From positions 243,166 to 307,165 of the forward strand of contig NZ_JACSPX010000003.1 of NCBI RefSeq assembly GCF_014836945.1: 64,000 bases of DNA, read 5' to 3'. Made by a program: the position numbers and the translations under genes. The notes under the pieces are model-generated. The model searched no databases, was not told where the DNA came from, and saw only the letters and a program-made list of their open reading frames with translations. The stretch is from Microbacterium commune (lineage in GTDB: Bacteria; Actinomycetota; Actinomycetes; Actinomycetales; Microbacteriaceae). Shown here one piece after another: positions 7,981-17,637 of the stretch (within the stretch, counting starts at the first letter, position 1; each line of letters begins with the position of its first letter).

Positions 7981-8035
7981 ATCTCGACGGTACGCTCGTC
8001 GCCGCCCCACGGCGAGGGGTTCTTCGACCGCGGCG

Positions 8036-8467
8036 TCAGACGGCCCGCTCCCACGGCTCCACACCGCCGGCCACGACGGTGAAGAGGGGATGCGGGGTGG
8101 GCGTCGCCGCACGCCAGCGGGTCGCGTCGGACGGGCTGCGCTGCTCGAGCTTCGCACCCAGATGCTGCCACTCCAGCGCCAGCTGTCCTTCGGTCACCGG
8201 GATGACGAGCACGGCCGAGCCGGGACGCAGGATTCGCGTGCGATCGAAGCGGTAGCCGCGCGCATCCGCCTCATCCGCGACGGATGACAGGTACGCCCCG
8301 ATCGATGCGAGCGGGTCGGCCTGCGCGCGGAACCGCTCGAGCTGCGGATGCCTGGTGTACCCCTTCGTGCGCCCCGCGAGCACCGCCTGCGCGAGCAGCG
8401 TCTCGCGCCAGCAGGCGACGAGAGCTGCCCGATCGAGGTGCGCGGGGTGCAGCGACCAGATCCTCAC
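8036..8467 (-). CDS. Pyrimidine dimer DNA glycosylase / endonuclease V family protein
   Basis: A 143-residue protein starting (GTG) VRIWSLHPAHLDRAALVACWRE with TKGYTRHPQLERF at about 34-46, the signature of the Pyr_excise family (PF03013), named after T4 endonuclease V. Members are proposed to cut DNA at UV-induced dimers; the distant bacterial branch has not been shown to do so in general. Its GTG overlaps the stop of the MMPL gene by four bases (GTGA), so it is translationally coupled to it. Confidence 0.75.
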   Translation of the reverse strand: MRIWSLHPAHLDRAALVACWRETLLAQAVLAGRTKGYTRHPQLERFRAQADPLASIGAYLSSVADEADARGYRFDRTRILRPGSAVLVIPVTEGQLALEWQHLGAKLEQRSPSDATRWRAATPTPHPLFTVVAGGVEPWERAV

Positions 8468-10707
8468 CCGCGGCCCGGGTCCTCCGAGCTCGAGGCGGCC
8501 GGCGCGGCCACGGGCGCCGCCGCCGGCTCGGCATCGCTCCGGCTGAGCTTCGACGGCCACCAGATCGCCCGGCCGATGTCGTAGCTGAGCGCCGGCACGA
8601 GCAGCGAGCGGACGACGAACGTGTCGAGCAGCACACCGAAGGCGACGATGAACGCCAGCTGCACGAGGAACAGGATGGGGATCACCGACAGCGCCGCGAA
8701 CGTCGCGGCCAGCACGAGTCCGGCGGAGGTGATCACGCCGCCGGTCACCGCAAGACCGCGGAGGATGCCCTCGCGCGTGCCGTGGCGCTTCGACTCCTCG
8801 CGCACGCGGGTCATCAGGAAGATGTTGTAGTCGATGCCGAGCGCGACCAGGAACACGAAGCCGAACAGCGGCACCGCCGGGTCGGCGCCCGGGAACTGGA
8901 AGACGCCGTTGAACAGCAGTGCGGCCACGCCCATCGCCGAGCCGAACGACAGCACGGTGGTCAGGATCAGCAGCACGGGGGCGAGCACCGCCCGCAGCAG
9001 CAGCATGAGGATCATGAGGATCACGACGAGGATCACCGGGATGATCAGGTTTCGGTCGTGGATCGACGCCGTGTTCGTGTCTACCGCGGTGGCCGTCACG
9101 CCGCCGACCTTGGCGCCCGTCGCATCGAGCTCGCCGCGCAGCCGGTCGACCGTCGCCTCGGCATCCGCCGAGTCGGCGGCGTCGGTGAGCGTGCCCTGCA
9201 GCAGCACACGCCCGTCGACGACCGTGGGCTCGGGTGCCGGGGTGCCGGGAGGGCCGAACGCGGTGATGCCGTCTTCGGTGACCGGCGCGCTGCCCGAGGG
9301 GGAGTCCTCGGCGGTCACGCTGACGCCGTCGACGCCGTCATCGGCGAGCAGCACATCGGCGGCATCCTGCAGTCGGCTCTCGTCGACGAGCACGTACGCG
9401 GGGCTGCCCGACCCTCCGGGGAAGTGCTCGCCGAGCACCTTCTGGCCGTCGCGCGCCTCCGAGGCGCCGAGCACGAGATCCGACTGCGGCACACCCTTGG
9501 CATCCAGCTGCACGACGCCGACGGCGGCGACCGCAAGCACGATGGCCGTGGAGATCCAGATCAGGCGAGGGCGCCGCCGGATGCTGCGCGCGAGTCGCGG
9601 CCACAGGCCGCGTCCCTCCAGCGGGCTCGCGTCGGCGACCCGCCGGGGCTCGTACTTCGGACGCCTGGGCCAGAACGCCGCCCGGCCGAACAGACCGAGC
9701 AGGGCGGGAAGCAGCGTGAGCGCGGCGAGCATCGCGAAGACGATGCCGATCGCCGCCACCGGGCCCAGCGTGCTGTTCGACTTCAGGTCGCTCAGCAGCA
9801 GGCACAGCAGGCCAGCGATCACGGTGCCGCCCGAGGCGAGGATCGGCTCGAACGAACCGCGCCAGGCCGAAGCCACAGCCGTCCACCGGTTCTCGGTGAT
9901 CTGCAGCTCTTCCCGGAAGCGCGCGACCATCAGCAGCGAATAATCCGTCGCGGCGCCGATGACGAGGATGAACAGGATGCCCTGGGTCTGACCGCTCAGC
10001 AGCAGGATGCCGAGCTTCGCCGCCCACCACACGACCAGCAGCGCCACGCACAGCGCGAACAGGCTGGTGCTGAGCACGACCACGGGCAGCAGCAGCGAGC
10101 GGTACACGATCACGAGGATGACGAGCACGGCTGCGAGGGCGACGAGCAGGAGGATGCCGTCGATGCCGGCGAATCCGGCGACGAGATCGGCGGTGAAGCC
10201 GGCGGGCCCGGTGATGTACACGTCGACGCCGTCGGGCACGCTCTCGCGCAGGTCGGTCGACAGCGCGGTCGAGATCTCGCCGATGTCGGCGTCGGCGTCG
10301 ATCGGCACGAACGCCTGTGCGGCGAGGCCATCGTCGGAGACGATCACGGGGGAGGAGCCGTCTTTCACACCCTCGGCGGTCGTCGCATCCTCGAGCGCGG
10401 ATGCCAGGTCGTCCCGCAGTGCGTCGTCGATCTCGTCGTCGGAGTCGAAGACCACCACCGCCGGGATCGAATCGGAGCCGAGGAAATCGTCGAGCGCGGA
10501 CTGCACCTCGGTCGCGTCGGCCGAGTCGGGCAGGTAGGCCGTGCGGTCGTTCGAGGAGACCTCGTCGATCTTGCCGAACAGCGGTCCGCCGAGCCCCGCG
10601 CCGGTGAGCCAGAGGAGGATGAGCGCGGACGAGATCAGTACGCGCAACAGCGTCTTCGGCTTCTTCTTCTGCTGCTGCTGCTGGCGGAGCTGCGCTCGCG
10701 TGTTCAT
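8464..10707 (-). CDS. MMPL/RND-family membrane transporter
   Basis: A 747-residue transporter built of two repeats. Each has one helix, a large outside domain, then five helices: outside domains at about 35-170 and 400-515, and helix bundles at about 175-350 and 520-700. Conserved cues are AATDYSLLMVARFREEL in the first bundle and ALGIDYNIFLMTRVREE in the second, the Asp-Tyr pairs of the proton relay. Mycobacterial MmpL proteins export lipids; the substrate here is unknown. The start MNTRAQLRQQQQQKKK at 10707 follows a natural promoter gap. The tail is Ala/Pro-rich. Confidence 0.9.
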   Translation of the reverse strand: MNTRAQLRQQQQQKKKPKTLLRVLISSALILLWLTGAGLGGPLFGKIDEVSSNDRTAYLPDSADATEVQSALDDFLGSDSIPAVVVFDSDDEIDDALRDDLASALEDATTAEGVKDGSSPVIVSDDGLAAQAFVPIDADADIGEISTALSTDLRESVPDGVDVYITGPAGFTADLVAGFAGIDGILLLVALAAVLVILVIVYRSLLLPVVVLSTSLFALCVALLVVWWAAKLGILLLSGQTQGILFILVIGAATDYSLLMVARFREELQITENRWTAVASAWRGSFEPILASGGTVIAGLLCLLLSDLKSNSTLGPVAAIGIVFAMLAALTLLPALLGLFGRAAFWPRRPKYEPRRVADASPLEGRGLWPRLARSIRRRPRLIWISTAIVLAVAAVGVVQLDAKGVPQSDLVLGASEARDGQKVLGEHFPGGSGSPAYVLVDESRLQDAADVLLADDGVDGVSVTAEDSPSGSAPVTEDGITAFGPPGTPAPEPTVVDGRVLLQGTLTDAADSADAEATVDRLRGELDATGAKVGGVTATAVDTNTASIHDRNLIIPVILVVILMILMLLLRAVLAPVLLILTTVLSFGSAMGVAALLFNGVFQFPGADPAVPLFGFVFLVALGIDYNIFLMTRVREESKRHGTREGILRGLAVTGGVITSAGLVLAATFAALSVIPILFLVQLAFIVAFGVLLDTFVVRSLLVPALSYDIGRAIWWPSKLSRSDAEPAAAPVAAPAASSSEDPGRG

Positions 10708-10784
10708 CGGGGTCCTCTCGTCAGAACAACGGTACCGGGCAGGAGAAAGGTCGACCGAGGACTTGACAGGCCTAGCATGAGGGC

Positions 10785-11150
10785 ATGCAGAGAACACTCG
10801 TCATCGCGGCATCCGCTCCGGTGCCGAGAGGCAATCACGTCGAGATCGCTCAGGCCGCCGACGGGACGGTCATCGCCGTGCGCGACCTCGACCGGGGCAT
10901 CCAGTACGAGGTGCGAGACACGACGCGCGAACAGCTCGACATCTGGCGAGCGGTCGTACGCGACTGCCGCGTGACCGAGACGGCGCGTGAGCCGCGCACG
11001 GTACTCGTCGTCGGGTTCTCGGATGCGGCCTCGGCGGCCGAGGAGGCGCTCAGCGAGGCGGATGCCGCAGCTGCCGCGGCCAAGGCGGAGTCCGATCGCT
11101 GGGGCGGTGCCGACAGACAGCCCACCGAGGCGCCCGAGCGGTTCTGGTGA
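10785..11150 (+). CDS. Uncharacterised small protein
   Basis: A 121-residue protein beginning MQRTLVIAASAPVPRGNHVEI. It has a beta-rich N-terminal half and an Ala/Glu-rich probable coiled coil (ASAAEEALSEADAAAAAAKAES, about 81-102). No family is recognised. It is divergent from the MMPL gene with 77 bases between; a TAGCAT lies about ten bases before the start, and it ends 18 bases before the convergent dnaE2. Confidence 0.6.
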   Translation: MQRTLVIAASAPVPRGNHVEIAQAADGTVIAVRDLDRGIQYEVRDTTREQLDIWRAVVRDCRVTETAREPRTVLVVGFSDAASAAEEALSEADAAAAAAKAESDRWGGADRQPTEAPERFW

Positions 11151-11168
11151 TGGGCATGGAGCGCACGC

Positions 11169-14100
11169 TCAGCGGAAGTCGCGCGAGCGGTGCGCGAGAC
11201 CGGTGCGCAGATCTTCGAATGCATCGGCGAGCACGTTGGTGACGCCTTCCGGGGAGCGCTCCAGGAGCCCGCGCACGATGAGTGCGGGGGAGTCGCGGGC
11301 CACCCGACGGTAGCGGGCCCAGACGCCCGTCGTGCAGATGATGTTCACCAGACCGTGCTCGTCCTCCAGGTTCAGGAAGGTGACGCCGCTGGCCGTCGCC
11401 GGGCGCTGGCGATGCGTGACCACTCCGGCGACCTCGATGCGCCGTCCCGTCTCGTGGGTGCGCAGCCGGGCGGAGGTCAGCACACCTCGTTCGTCGAGCG
11501 CGGCCCGCAGGTGCGACATCGGGTGATCGTCGATCGAGACGCCCGTCGCCCACAGGTCGGCTGCCAGCCGCTCGTAGCCGGACTGATCGGAGAACAGCGG
11601 CGGCTGCACCGACAGAGCAGTGCCGGGCAGGAAGCGCGCCCGGTCTTCGGCTGCGGCGCCTGCCAGCCAGATGGCCTCGCGTCTGCTGAGCCCCAGGCAC
11701 TCGACGGCCCCGGCCGTCGCCAGCGCCTCGATCTGCGCCGTCGTCGCGTCGGTGCGTCGCACCAGATCGTGCAGGTCGCGGAACGGGCCGTGCTCGGCGC
11801 GCGACGCCACGATCCGCTCGGCCAGCTTCACCCCGATCCCGCGCACCCCGGAGAGCCCGAGCCGCACGGCGAACCGGCCGTCGCGGCGGTGCTCGGCCGA
11901 CTCATCCGGGGCGGAGATGTCGAACCGCAGAGGGGCCGGCTGGTCGAACGCCGCACAGGACTCCCTGCCGGTCGGCCCCGCGTCGCCGTCTGAACCCGCG
12001 TCCGCGTCGATCGGCTCGAGCCCGTCCATCACCCCGGAGGCATGCAGGTCGGGTCGGCGCACCTGCACGCCGTGGTGGCGGGCATCCGCGGTGAGGGAGG
12101 CCGCAGAGTAGAACCCCATGGGCTGCGCCCGAAGGAGCCCTGCCAGGAACGCCGCCGGGTAGTGCAGCTTGATCCACGAGCTGGCGTAGACCAGCAGTGC
12201 GAACGACAGCGAATGCGATTCGGCGAAGCCGAAGTTCGAGAACGCCTGGATCTGCGCGTAGATGCGATCCGAGACCTCTGCGCTCAGCCCTCTCCTGCTC
12301 ATCCCCGCGTACAGCTTCGCTCTGACCTTCTCGATCTTCTCCAGCCCGCGCTTCGATCCCATCGCCCGGCGCAGCAGGTCCGCCTCGTCGGCGGTGCAGT
12401 CGCCGATCGCGGTGGCCATCTGGATCAGCTGCTCCTGGAAGATCGGCACCCCCAGCGTGCGCTTCAGGATCGGCTCCAGGTCGCGGTGCGGATAGGGGAT
12501 GTCGAACGGCACCGGCTGCTCGCCCCGACGCAGCCGCTCGCGGTTCTCGGCATCCACCCTGTCTTTCTCGAGCTTGCGGCGCACGAACGGATGCACCGCC
12601 CCGCCCTGGATGGGACCGGGGCGGATGAGGGCGATCTGGATGGCGAGGTCGTAGAAGCAGCGCGGCTGCAGCCGGGGCAGCAGCCCCATCTGCGCGCGCG
12701 ACTCGACCTGGAACACCCCGATCGAATCGGCCCGGCAGAGCATGTCGTACACCCCCGGCTCCTCCTTGGGGATCGTCTCGAGCGTCCAGTGCTCACCGGT
12801 GGATGCCCGGATGAGGTCGAAGCAGTGCTGGAGGGCTGCGAGCATCCCGAGCCCCAGCAGGTCGAACTTCACCAGACCCATCGACGCCGCGTCGTCCTTG
12901 TCCCACTGGATCACCGTGCGCTTCTCCATGCGGGCGTGCTCGACCGGCACCACCTCGCCGACCGGGCGGTCGGTGAGCACCATCCCGCCGGAGTGGATGC
13001 CGAGATGCCGCGGCGCTCGCAGCAGGTCATCGGCGTAGCCCAGCACGTCGTCGGGGATGTCGTGGCCCTCCACCGGCTGCAGTCCCGAGCTCCACCCGTC
13101 GACCTGCTTCGACCAGGCATCCTGCTGACCGGGGGAGTATCCCAGCGCCCGCGCCATGTCGCGCACGGCGTTCTTCGGTCGATACTGGATCACGTTCGCG
13201 ACCTGGGCGGCGCGCTCGCGGCCGTAGGTCTCGTACACCCACTGGATGATCTCCTCACGGCGGTCGGAGTCGAAATCCACGTCGATGTCGGGCTCCTCGG
13301 TGCGGGTGGTCGCGAGGAAGCGCTCGAACGGCAGCCCGTACAGGATCGGATCGACCGCGGTGATGCCCAGCAGATAGCAGACCGCGCTCGCCGCGGCCGA
13401 CCCCCGCCCCTGGCACAGGATGCCCCGGCGCCTGGCCTCTTGCACGATGCCGTGCACGATGAGGAAGTAGCCGGGGAAGTCCTTTTCGTCGATGACATCG
13501 AGCTCGCGCTCGATCCTGGCGCGTCCTGCCGCGTCGAGACGCGGATACCGTTCGGGAACCGCGTGCCACACGAGGTGGCGCAGCCACGTCATCGGCGTGT
13601 GCCCGTCGGGCACCTCCTGCTTCGGCAGCGCGGGGCGGGCGGATCGCAGCGGGAAGGCGCACTCGGATGCCAGCCGCAGTCCGTGCTCGATCGCGCCGGG
13701 GTAGCGGCGGAACCGCGCCGCCATCTCGGCGCCGCTGCGCAGATGCGCCCCGCCGTGCGCGGGCAGCCAGCCATCGAGGTCGTCCATGCTGCGCACCGCC
13801 CGCACGGCGGCCACCGCCTCGGCCAGACGGGCGGTCTGGGGTGAGGCGTAGTGCGCGTTGCTCGTCGCCACCACCGGCAGTCGCATGCGCGCGGCGAGAT
13901 CGGCGAGGGCGTCGTTGCGGCGGGTGTCGAGCGGATCGCCGTGATCGAACAGCTCCACCGCCACCCGGTCGTGCCCGAACAGGTCGACGAGCCGCTGCAG
14001 CGGGGCCCGGGCGTCTCCGGCCTCCAGGCCGCGGCGCACGGCTCCCTTGCGGCATCCGCTCAGCACCGTCCAGTGCCCGTCCGCCCGCGCGGCCAGCTCA

Positions 14101-14663
14101 TCGAGGTCGTACACCGGACGGCCCTTCTCGCCACCGCGCAGCTGGGCGGCGGAGATGGCTCCGGAGAGGCGGTGATAGCCCTCGGCGCCGCGGGCCAGCA
14201 CGAGCAGATGATCGCCCTCCGGGTCGGGGGTGCCGGCCCGGACGCGGGATCGGGCACCAGGCGGGTCGTCGGCGATGCCGAGCGAGAGCTCGGCGCCGTA
14301 CACGGTCTGCACCCCGGCATCCATCGCCTCGGCCACCTCGGCGAAGCGCGATGCCCCGTAGAAGCCGTCGTGATCGGTGATCGCGAGGGCACTGAGGCCC
14401 AGCCGCTCGGCCTCGGCCAGCAGGTCTTCGGGTGAGGAGGCGCCGTCGAGGAACGAGTACCACGAGTGCGCGTGCAGCTCGGCGTAGGGCACGGCATCGG
14501 TCGGCCGCTGCACCCCGAGAAGAGCCGACGTGCGGCGACGTCGGCTCACCGGACCCGGATCGGCGCGAGGACGCACCGGCTCGCCCTGCACCGGAGCAGG
14601 GCCGTCGATGTTGAGGGTGCGCTCGAGGTCCTTCCAGGTCTGCGGCGGGTTGCTGAAGCCCAT
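11169..14663 (-). CDS. dnaE2: Error-prone DNA polymerase III alpha subunit DnaE2
   Basis: A 1164-residue C-family polymerase. After a 55-residue lead (MGFSNPPQTWKDLERT) comes the PHP domain (AELHAHSWYSFLDGASSP), then the palm with EEPDIDVDFDSDRREE carrying catalytic aspartates, fingers, and an OB fold near the C terminus (RIEVAGVVTHRQRP). The length is typical of DnaE2 (shorter than DnaE1). It does the mutagenic synthesis across damage together with ImuA' and ImuB. The ATG at 14663 overlaps the imuB stop by one base (TGATG), fixing the start and showing translational coupling. Confidence 0.97.
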   Translation of the reverse strand: MGFSNPPQTWKDLERTLNIDGPAPVQGEPVRPRADPGPVSRRRRTSALLGVQRPTDAVPYAELHAHSWYSFLDGASSPEDLLAEAERLGLSALAITDHDGFYGASRFAEVAEAMDAGVQTVYGAELSLGIADDPPGARSRVRAGTPDPEGDHLLVLARGAEGYHRLSGAISAAQLRGGEKGRPVYDLDELAARADGHWTVLSGCRKGAVRRGLEAGDARAPLQRLVDLFGHDRVAVELFDHGDPLDTRRNDALADLAARMRLPVVATSNAHYASPQTARLAEAVAAVRAVRSMDDLDGWLPAHGGAHLRSGAEMAARFRRYPGAIEHGLRLASECAFPLRSARPALPKQEVPDGHTPMTWLRHLVWHAVPERYPRLDAAGRARIERELDVIDEKDFPGYFLIVHGIVQEARRRGILCQGRGSAAASAVCYLLGITAVDPILYGLPFERFLATTRTEEPDIDVDFDSDRREEIIQWVYETYGRERAAQVANVIQYRPKNAVRDMARALGYSPGQQDAWSKQVDGWSSGLQPVEGHDIPDDVLGYADDLLRAPRHLGIHSGGMVLTDRPVGEVVPVEHARMEKRTVIQWDKDDAASMGLVKFDLLGLGMLAALQHCFDLIRASTGEHWTLETIPKEEPGVYDMLCRADSIGVFQVESRAQMGLLPRLQPRCFYDLAIQIALIRPGPIQGGAVHPFVRRKLEKDRVDAENRERLRRGEQPVPFDIPYPHRDLEPILKRTLGVPIFQEQLIQMATAIGDCTADEADLLRRAMGSKRGLEKIEKVRAKLYAGMSRRGLSAEVSDRIYAQIQAFSNFGFAESHSLSFALLVYASSWIKLHYPAAFLAGLLRAQPMGFYSAASLTADARHHGVQVRRPDLHASGVMDGLEPIDADAGSDGDAGPTGRESCAAFDQPAPLRFDISAPDESAEHRRDGRFAVRLGLSGVRGIGVKLAERIVASRAEHGPFRDLHDLVRRTDATTAQIEALATAGAVECLGLSRREAIWLAGAAAEDRARFLPGTALSVQPPLFSDQSGYERLAADLWATGVSIDDHPMSHLRAALDERGVLTSARLRTHETGRRIEVAGVVTHRQRPATASGVTFLNLEDEHGLVNIICTTGVWARYRRVARDSPALIVRGLLERSPEGVTNVLADAFEDLRTGLAHRSRDFR

Positions 14664-16234
14664 CAGCGGTACCGCCCCTCGGCCCACCAGCCGCCTGAGG
14701 AATGGAACACCAGCCAGGCGCGGTGCCCAGCATCGAGCAGCTGGAAGCGATGCCCCGAGCGGGCGCGCTCGGCATCCCACCGGTGCTCGTGCACCGGCCA
14801 CGGACCCGCCCAGCCGACCACCTCGCTGTCTTCGATCAGCGCGGGCGGTGTCGACAGGGCACCGCGCTCGTCGATGCGGATCTCGGCGCCCATCGCACCG
14901 CTCACCCGCACCGGGCGCATGGGCGTGTACACCTCGGTCGGCAGCGGATCCGGCAGGCTGCCCGGCCACGGCTGCGAGGGATCGCGCTGCACGAGAGGCC
15001 GCTCGCCCCACGGCGTGAGCACCTGACGGTCGGCCAGCATCCGCCCGCCCGCCATCGCCGCCGTGCTCACCCCGCGGTGCCCGAGCAGCGTCTGCACACG
15101 CGAGACGGCATGGTGCAGCCGCTCGTCGGTGCCCGAGCCGAACAGACCGGGCTGATGATGGGCGGCGTCGTCGACGGCGACCGGAGCGAGCCGCACCCCG
15201 ACGATGCCGCGGAAGGCGTGCGCGGCATCGTCTGGCGCGTCGTCGACGATCGTCTCGAGCTGCCAGCGCACCCGGTCGACCAGGTCGCCGGCGTCGAAGC
15301 AGGTCGGATGCAGCCAGCTGCGTGAGAAGACCGCCCCGTCGTCGTCGGTGAGGTCGATGCGCACCTCGGTGCACACGGCCGAGACGTCGGCCAGCGCGAG
15401 CAGCACGGCATCCGCCGTCTGCCGCACGGCGAACGCGATCTGGTCGGACTGCCCGAGCGGGGTCTCGAACTGCACCTCGCGCGCCAGCTGCGGGTCGGGC
15501 GGGCGGGGCGTGAGCGGCCGGGAGTCGGCTCCGGATGCCAGGTCGTGCAGCCGCGCCCCGTGCTCGCCGAACCGCGAGCGCACCGACAGGGCGTCGAGTG
15601 CGGCGAACTCGCCGAGGGTCGACACCCCCAGCCGCCGCAGCAGGTCGGCGAGGTCGGGCTCGCCGAGCACGTGCAGGGGGAGCGGGGCGAGGAACTCGCG
15701 GGACGACCCCGGCGGGATCACCGCCCATGGCTCGGCCCCGTCGCCACCGGGCCGAGCCGCACGCGCGGCGAGCTCGGCGGTGAACATGCCGTCGCCCACG
15801 CCGATGCGCACGTCGCCGAATCCGGCATCCGCGAGCATCCGCACGAGAGCTGCTGCCGCGCCCACCTCGCCGTCGTGGTAGCGGGAGATGCCCCGAGAGC
15901 GCAGCGCGGCGAGCCCTGGGCGCAGCAGATGCACGCCGGGTGCGTGCGCCTCGATCAGCCGCAGCACGGGCAGGAAGGCGCGCTCGTCCGCCGTCTCGTC
16001 GTGCGGCAGGATCCGCAGCGACGGCAGGCTGCTCTGCGCCTGCCGCTTGCGCTGCCCGACCCGCACGCCGTGCGCCCGGGCGGAGTCGGTGCACGCCGAG
16101 ACGACGCCGGCGCGCACGAGAGCGGTGGGCGGATGCGGGGGAGCGGTGCCCAGCGCGGCCCGCAGCGGCCAGTCGGGGAACCACAGCACGTGCACGCGCA
16201 TCGCCTCGCTCGGGGTGGGCTCGGCCGCACTCAT
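14663..16234 (-). CDS. imuB: ImuB, catalytically inactive Y-family polymerase homologue
   Basis: A 523-residue relative of DinB that lacks the acidic active-site pattern of true Y-family polymerases (the start reads VHVLWFPDWPLRAAL). It is the scaffold that brings DnaE2 and ImuA' to the sliding clamp. QPGLFG at residues 361-366 fits the QxxLF-type beta-clamp motif, in the place expected for ImuB. The start ATG overlaps the imuA' stop by four bases (ATGA). A start at MRVHVLWF, 11 residues in, is possible. Confidence 0.95.
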   Translation of the reverse strand: MSAAEPTPSEAMRVHVLWFPDWPLRAALGTAPPHPPTALVRAGVVSACTDSARAHGVRVGQRKRQAQSSLPSLRILPHDETADERAFLPVLRLIEAHAPGVHLLRPGLAALRSRGISRYHDGEVGAAAALVRMLADAGFGDVRIGVGDGMFTAELAARAARPGGDGAEPWAVIPPGSSREFLAPLPLHVLGEPDLADLLRRLGVSTLGEFAALDALSVRSRFGEHGARLHDLASGADSRPLTPRPPDPQLAREVQFETPLGQSDQIAFAVRQTADAVLLALADVSAVCTEVRIDLTDDDGAVFSRSWLHPTCFDAGDLVDRVRWQLETIVDDAPDDAAHAFRGIVGVRLAPVAVDDAAHHQPGLFGSGTDERLHHAVSRVQTLLGHRGVSTAAMAGGRMLADRQVLTPWGERPLVQRDPSQPWPGSLPDPLPTEVYTPMRPVRVSGAMGAEIRIDERGALSTPPALIEDSEVVGWAGPWPVHEHRWDAERARSGHRFQLLDAGHRAWLVFHSSGGWWAEGRYR

Positions 16235-16959
16235 GACGCCACCGCCCAGCTCGGGTGGCTGGGCAGCGCCTCACGCGGATCGAGCGCGGGCTCGGCTGCG
16301 GTGTCGATGCGCCCGAGATCGTCGGGCAGCCGCACCCGCAGGCTCTTCGGCACCGGCGTGGAGCGGGTCTGCGCGGTCACCGTCACCGTGCGATCCGACA
16401 GCAGCCCCCACCCCTCGCCGAGCCCCTCCCAGTGCGGGTCGTGCAGGGTGATCAGCCCCTCGCCCTGCGGCCAGGGCGAGGTGGTGAGCAGCGTGCAGCC
16501 GCGGTCGCGCAATCGGGCCGCGAGGCGTGCGGCATCGGCATCCCGCACGCGGGAACCGGGATTCATCGCGATCAGCGGCACCACCTCGGCCAGCGCCGAG
16601 ACGACGGCGAGCCAGCGCTCGCCGGGCTCGGGCACGAGGATCAACCTCGACAGATCGATGCCGAAGGCGGTCGCCGCCTCGAGGCCGAGGGTGGGCATGC
16701 CGACGGCGGCGCACCAGCCGCCGCGCTGCGAGAGCGCACTCATCAGCGCGAAGATCAGGCTCGGCGAAGGCGACACCGAGTACACGGCGCCCGTCTGCAG
16801 CCCGCCCTGGGGCAGCAGATCCTGCAGCGCGGCCGGCATCGGCAGATGCGCGTCGTCGCTGCGACGGCGCTGCATGCGGCCGATCTCGCGGCGCAGGCGC
16901 AGAATGTCCCCTGCCCGTTCGTCGGCAGGGGAGAGTGCCGCGGTCGTTCTGATCCCCAT
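16231..16959 (-). CDS. imuA: ImuA', RecA-like mutasome protein
   Basis: A 242-residue protein, first in the imuA'-imuB-dnaE2 operon. It has the degenerate RecA fold of the family: GAVYSVSPSPSLIFALMSALSQ in place of a normal Walker A, then LILVPEPGERWLAVVSALAEVVPLI, typical of actinobacterial ImuA'. It helps ImuB and DnaE2 work at lesions. The ATG at 16959 has GAGGATGGATGC upstream (GAGG at a good distance). Longer frames upstream cross the promoter and are rejected. Confidence 0.88.
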   Translation of the reverse strand: MGIRTTAALSPADERAGDILRLRREIGRMQRRRSDDAHLPMPAALQDLLPQGGLQTGAVYSVSPSPSLIFALMSALSQRGGWCAAVGMPTLGLEAATAFGIDLSRLILVPEPGERWLAVVSALAEVVPLIAMNPGSRVRDADAARLAARLRDRGCTLLTTSPWPQGEGLITLHDPHWEGLGEGWGLLSDRTVTVTAQTRSTPVPKSLRVRLPDDLGRIDTAAEPALDPREALPSHPSWAVAS

Positions 16960-16979
16960 GCATCCATCCTCGAATAGAT

Positions 16980-17011
16980 CTTCGAACACTTCAAGTCGTC
17001 CTGCGATGCTA
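16980..17011 (-). promoter_or_regulatory. imuA' promoter with TTCGAA-containing imperfect palindrome
   Basis: TAGCAT (17006-17011, minus strand) is a likely -10. Just downstream, at 16980-16995, lies CTTCGAACACTTCAAG on the plus strand, an imperfect inverted repeat with one perfect LexA half site (TCGAAC). imu operons are DNA-damage induced in relatives. The second half does not fit the SOS consensus, so the operator is only a candidate. Confidence 0.4.
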
Positions 17012-17123
17012 ATTCGGACATCCGACATCGCCGGTCTCGTCCTGTTCGACCGCGTCGTGCCCGGTGAGCGAGGTTCTCCACAGGCACCGACGGCGCGCAG
17101 CGCTTTTCGCCTAGCCTGCGAGC

Positions 17124-17594
17124 GTGACACCCCACTCCGTCGCCGTGCTGATCGCGCACCTCGCGCTCGCCGTGGTCGGCGCCTGGCTCATCGCGATCGA
17201 TGCGCGCACGCACCGCCTGCCGAACCGCATCGTGCTGCCCGCGCTGGGCGCCCTGATCGTGATCCTGATCATCGAGGCCCTGGCGACGGGCAGCGGGGAG
17301 CGGCTGACCCGTTCCCTGCTGGGCGGTCTCGCGCTCGGGGCGTTCTTCGCCGTGCTGCGGCTCTCGTCGCGACGAGGGATGGGCGGGGGCGATGTGAAGC
17401 TCGCCGCGGCGATCGGGCTGGTGCTGGCCTGGCACGGCTGGTCGCACCTCCTGCTCGGCGCCGCCGCGGCCTTCCTGCTCGGTGCTCTGCACGCCCTGGT
17501 GCTGATGGCGCTCCGGCGGGCCACCAGGCACACGCGCATCGCGTTCGGGCCGTGGATGATCATCGGGGCCGTCCTGGCGATCGGGCTCGCCTGA
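17124..17594 (+). CDS. A24-type prepilin peptidase (CpaA/TadV-like)
   Basis: A 156-residue membrane protein with about five helices. The two catalytic aspartates of type IV prepilin peptidases are present: D26 in AIDARTHRLPN and D90 in GMGGGDVKLA. It lacks the N-terminal methyltransferase domain, as CpaA/TadV and many actinobacterial forms do. It would clip leader peptides from pilin-like proteins; no pilus genes are in this window. The start is GTG at 17124. Confidence 0.88.
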   Translation: MTPHSVAVLIAHLALAVVGAWLIAIDARTHRLPNRIVLPALGALIVILIIEALATGSGERLTRSLLGGLALGAFFAVLRLSSRRGMGGGDVKLAAAIGLVLAWHGWSHLLLGAAAAFLLGALHALVLMALRRATRHTRIAFGPWMIIGAVLAIGLA

Positions 17595-17637
17595 GCGCGT
17601 CGGACGTGCGGTCGGCGGGTGGGGATAGGGTGAGCAC

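Noticed and set aside
8284..10974. An 896-codon plus-strand frame rich in Arg, Gln and His
   Set aside because: It is antisense to the MMPL transporter and has the residue bias of a GC-rich shadow frame; no domain is seen.
11169..16274. One very long minus-strand frame joining dnaE2 with an Arg/Ala-rich N-terminal part
   Set aside because: The upstream portion is the shadow of imuB in another frame. imuB is the real gene and the TGATG junction at 14663 sets the dnaE2 start.
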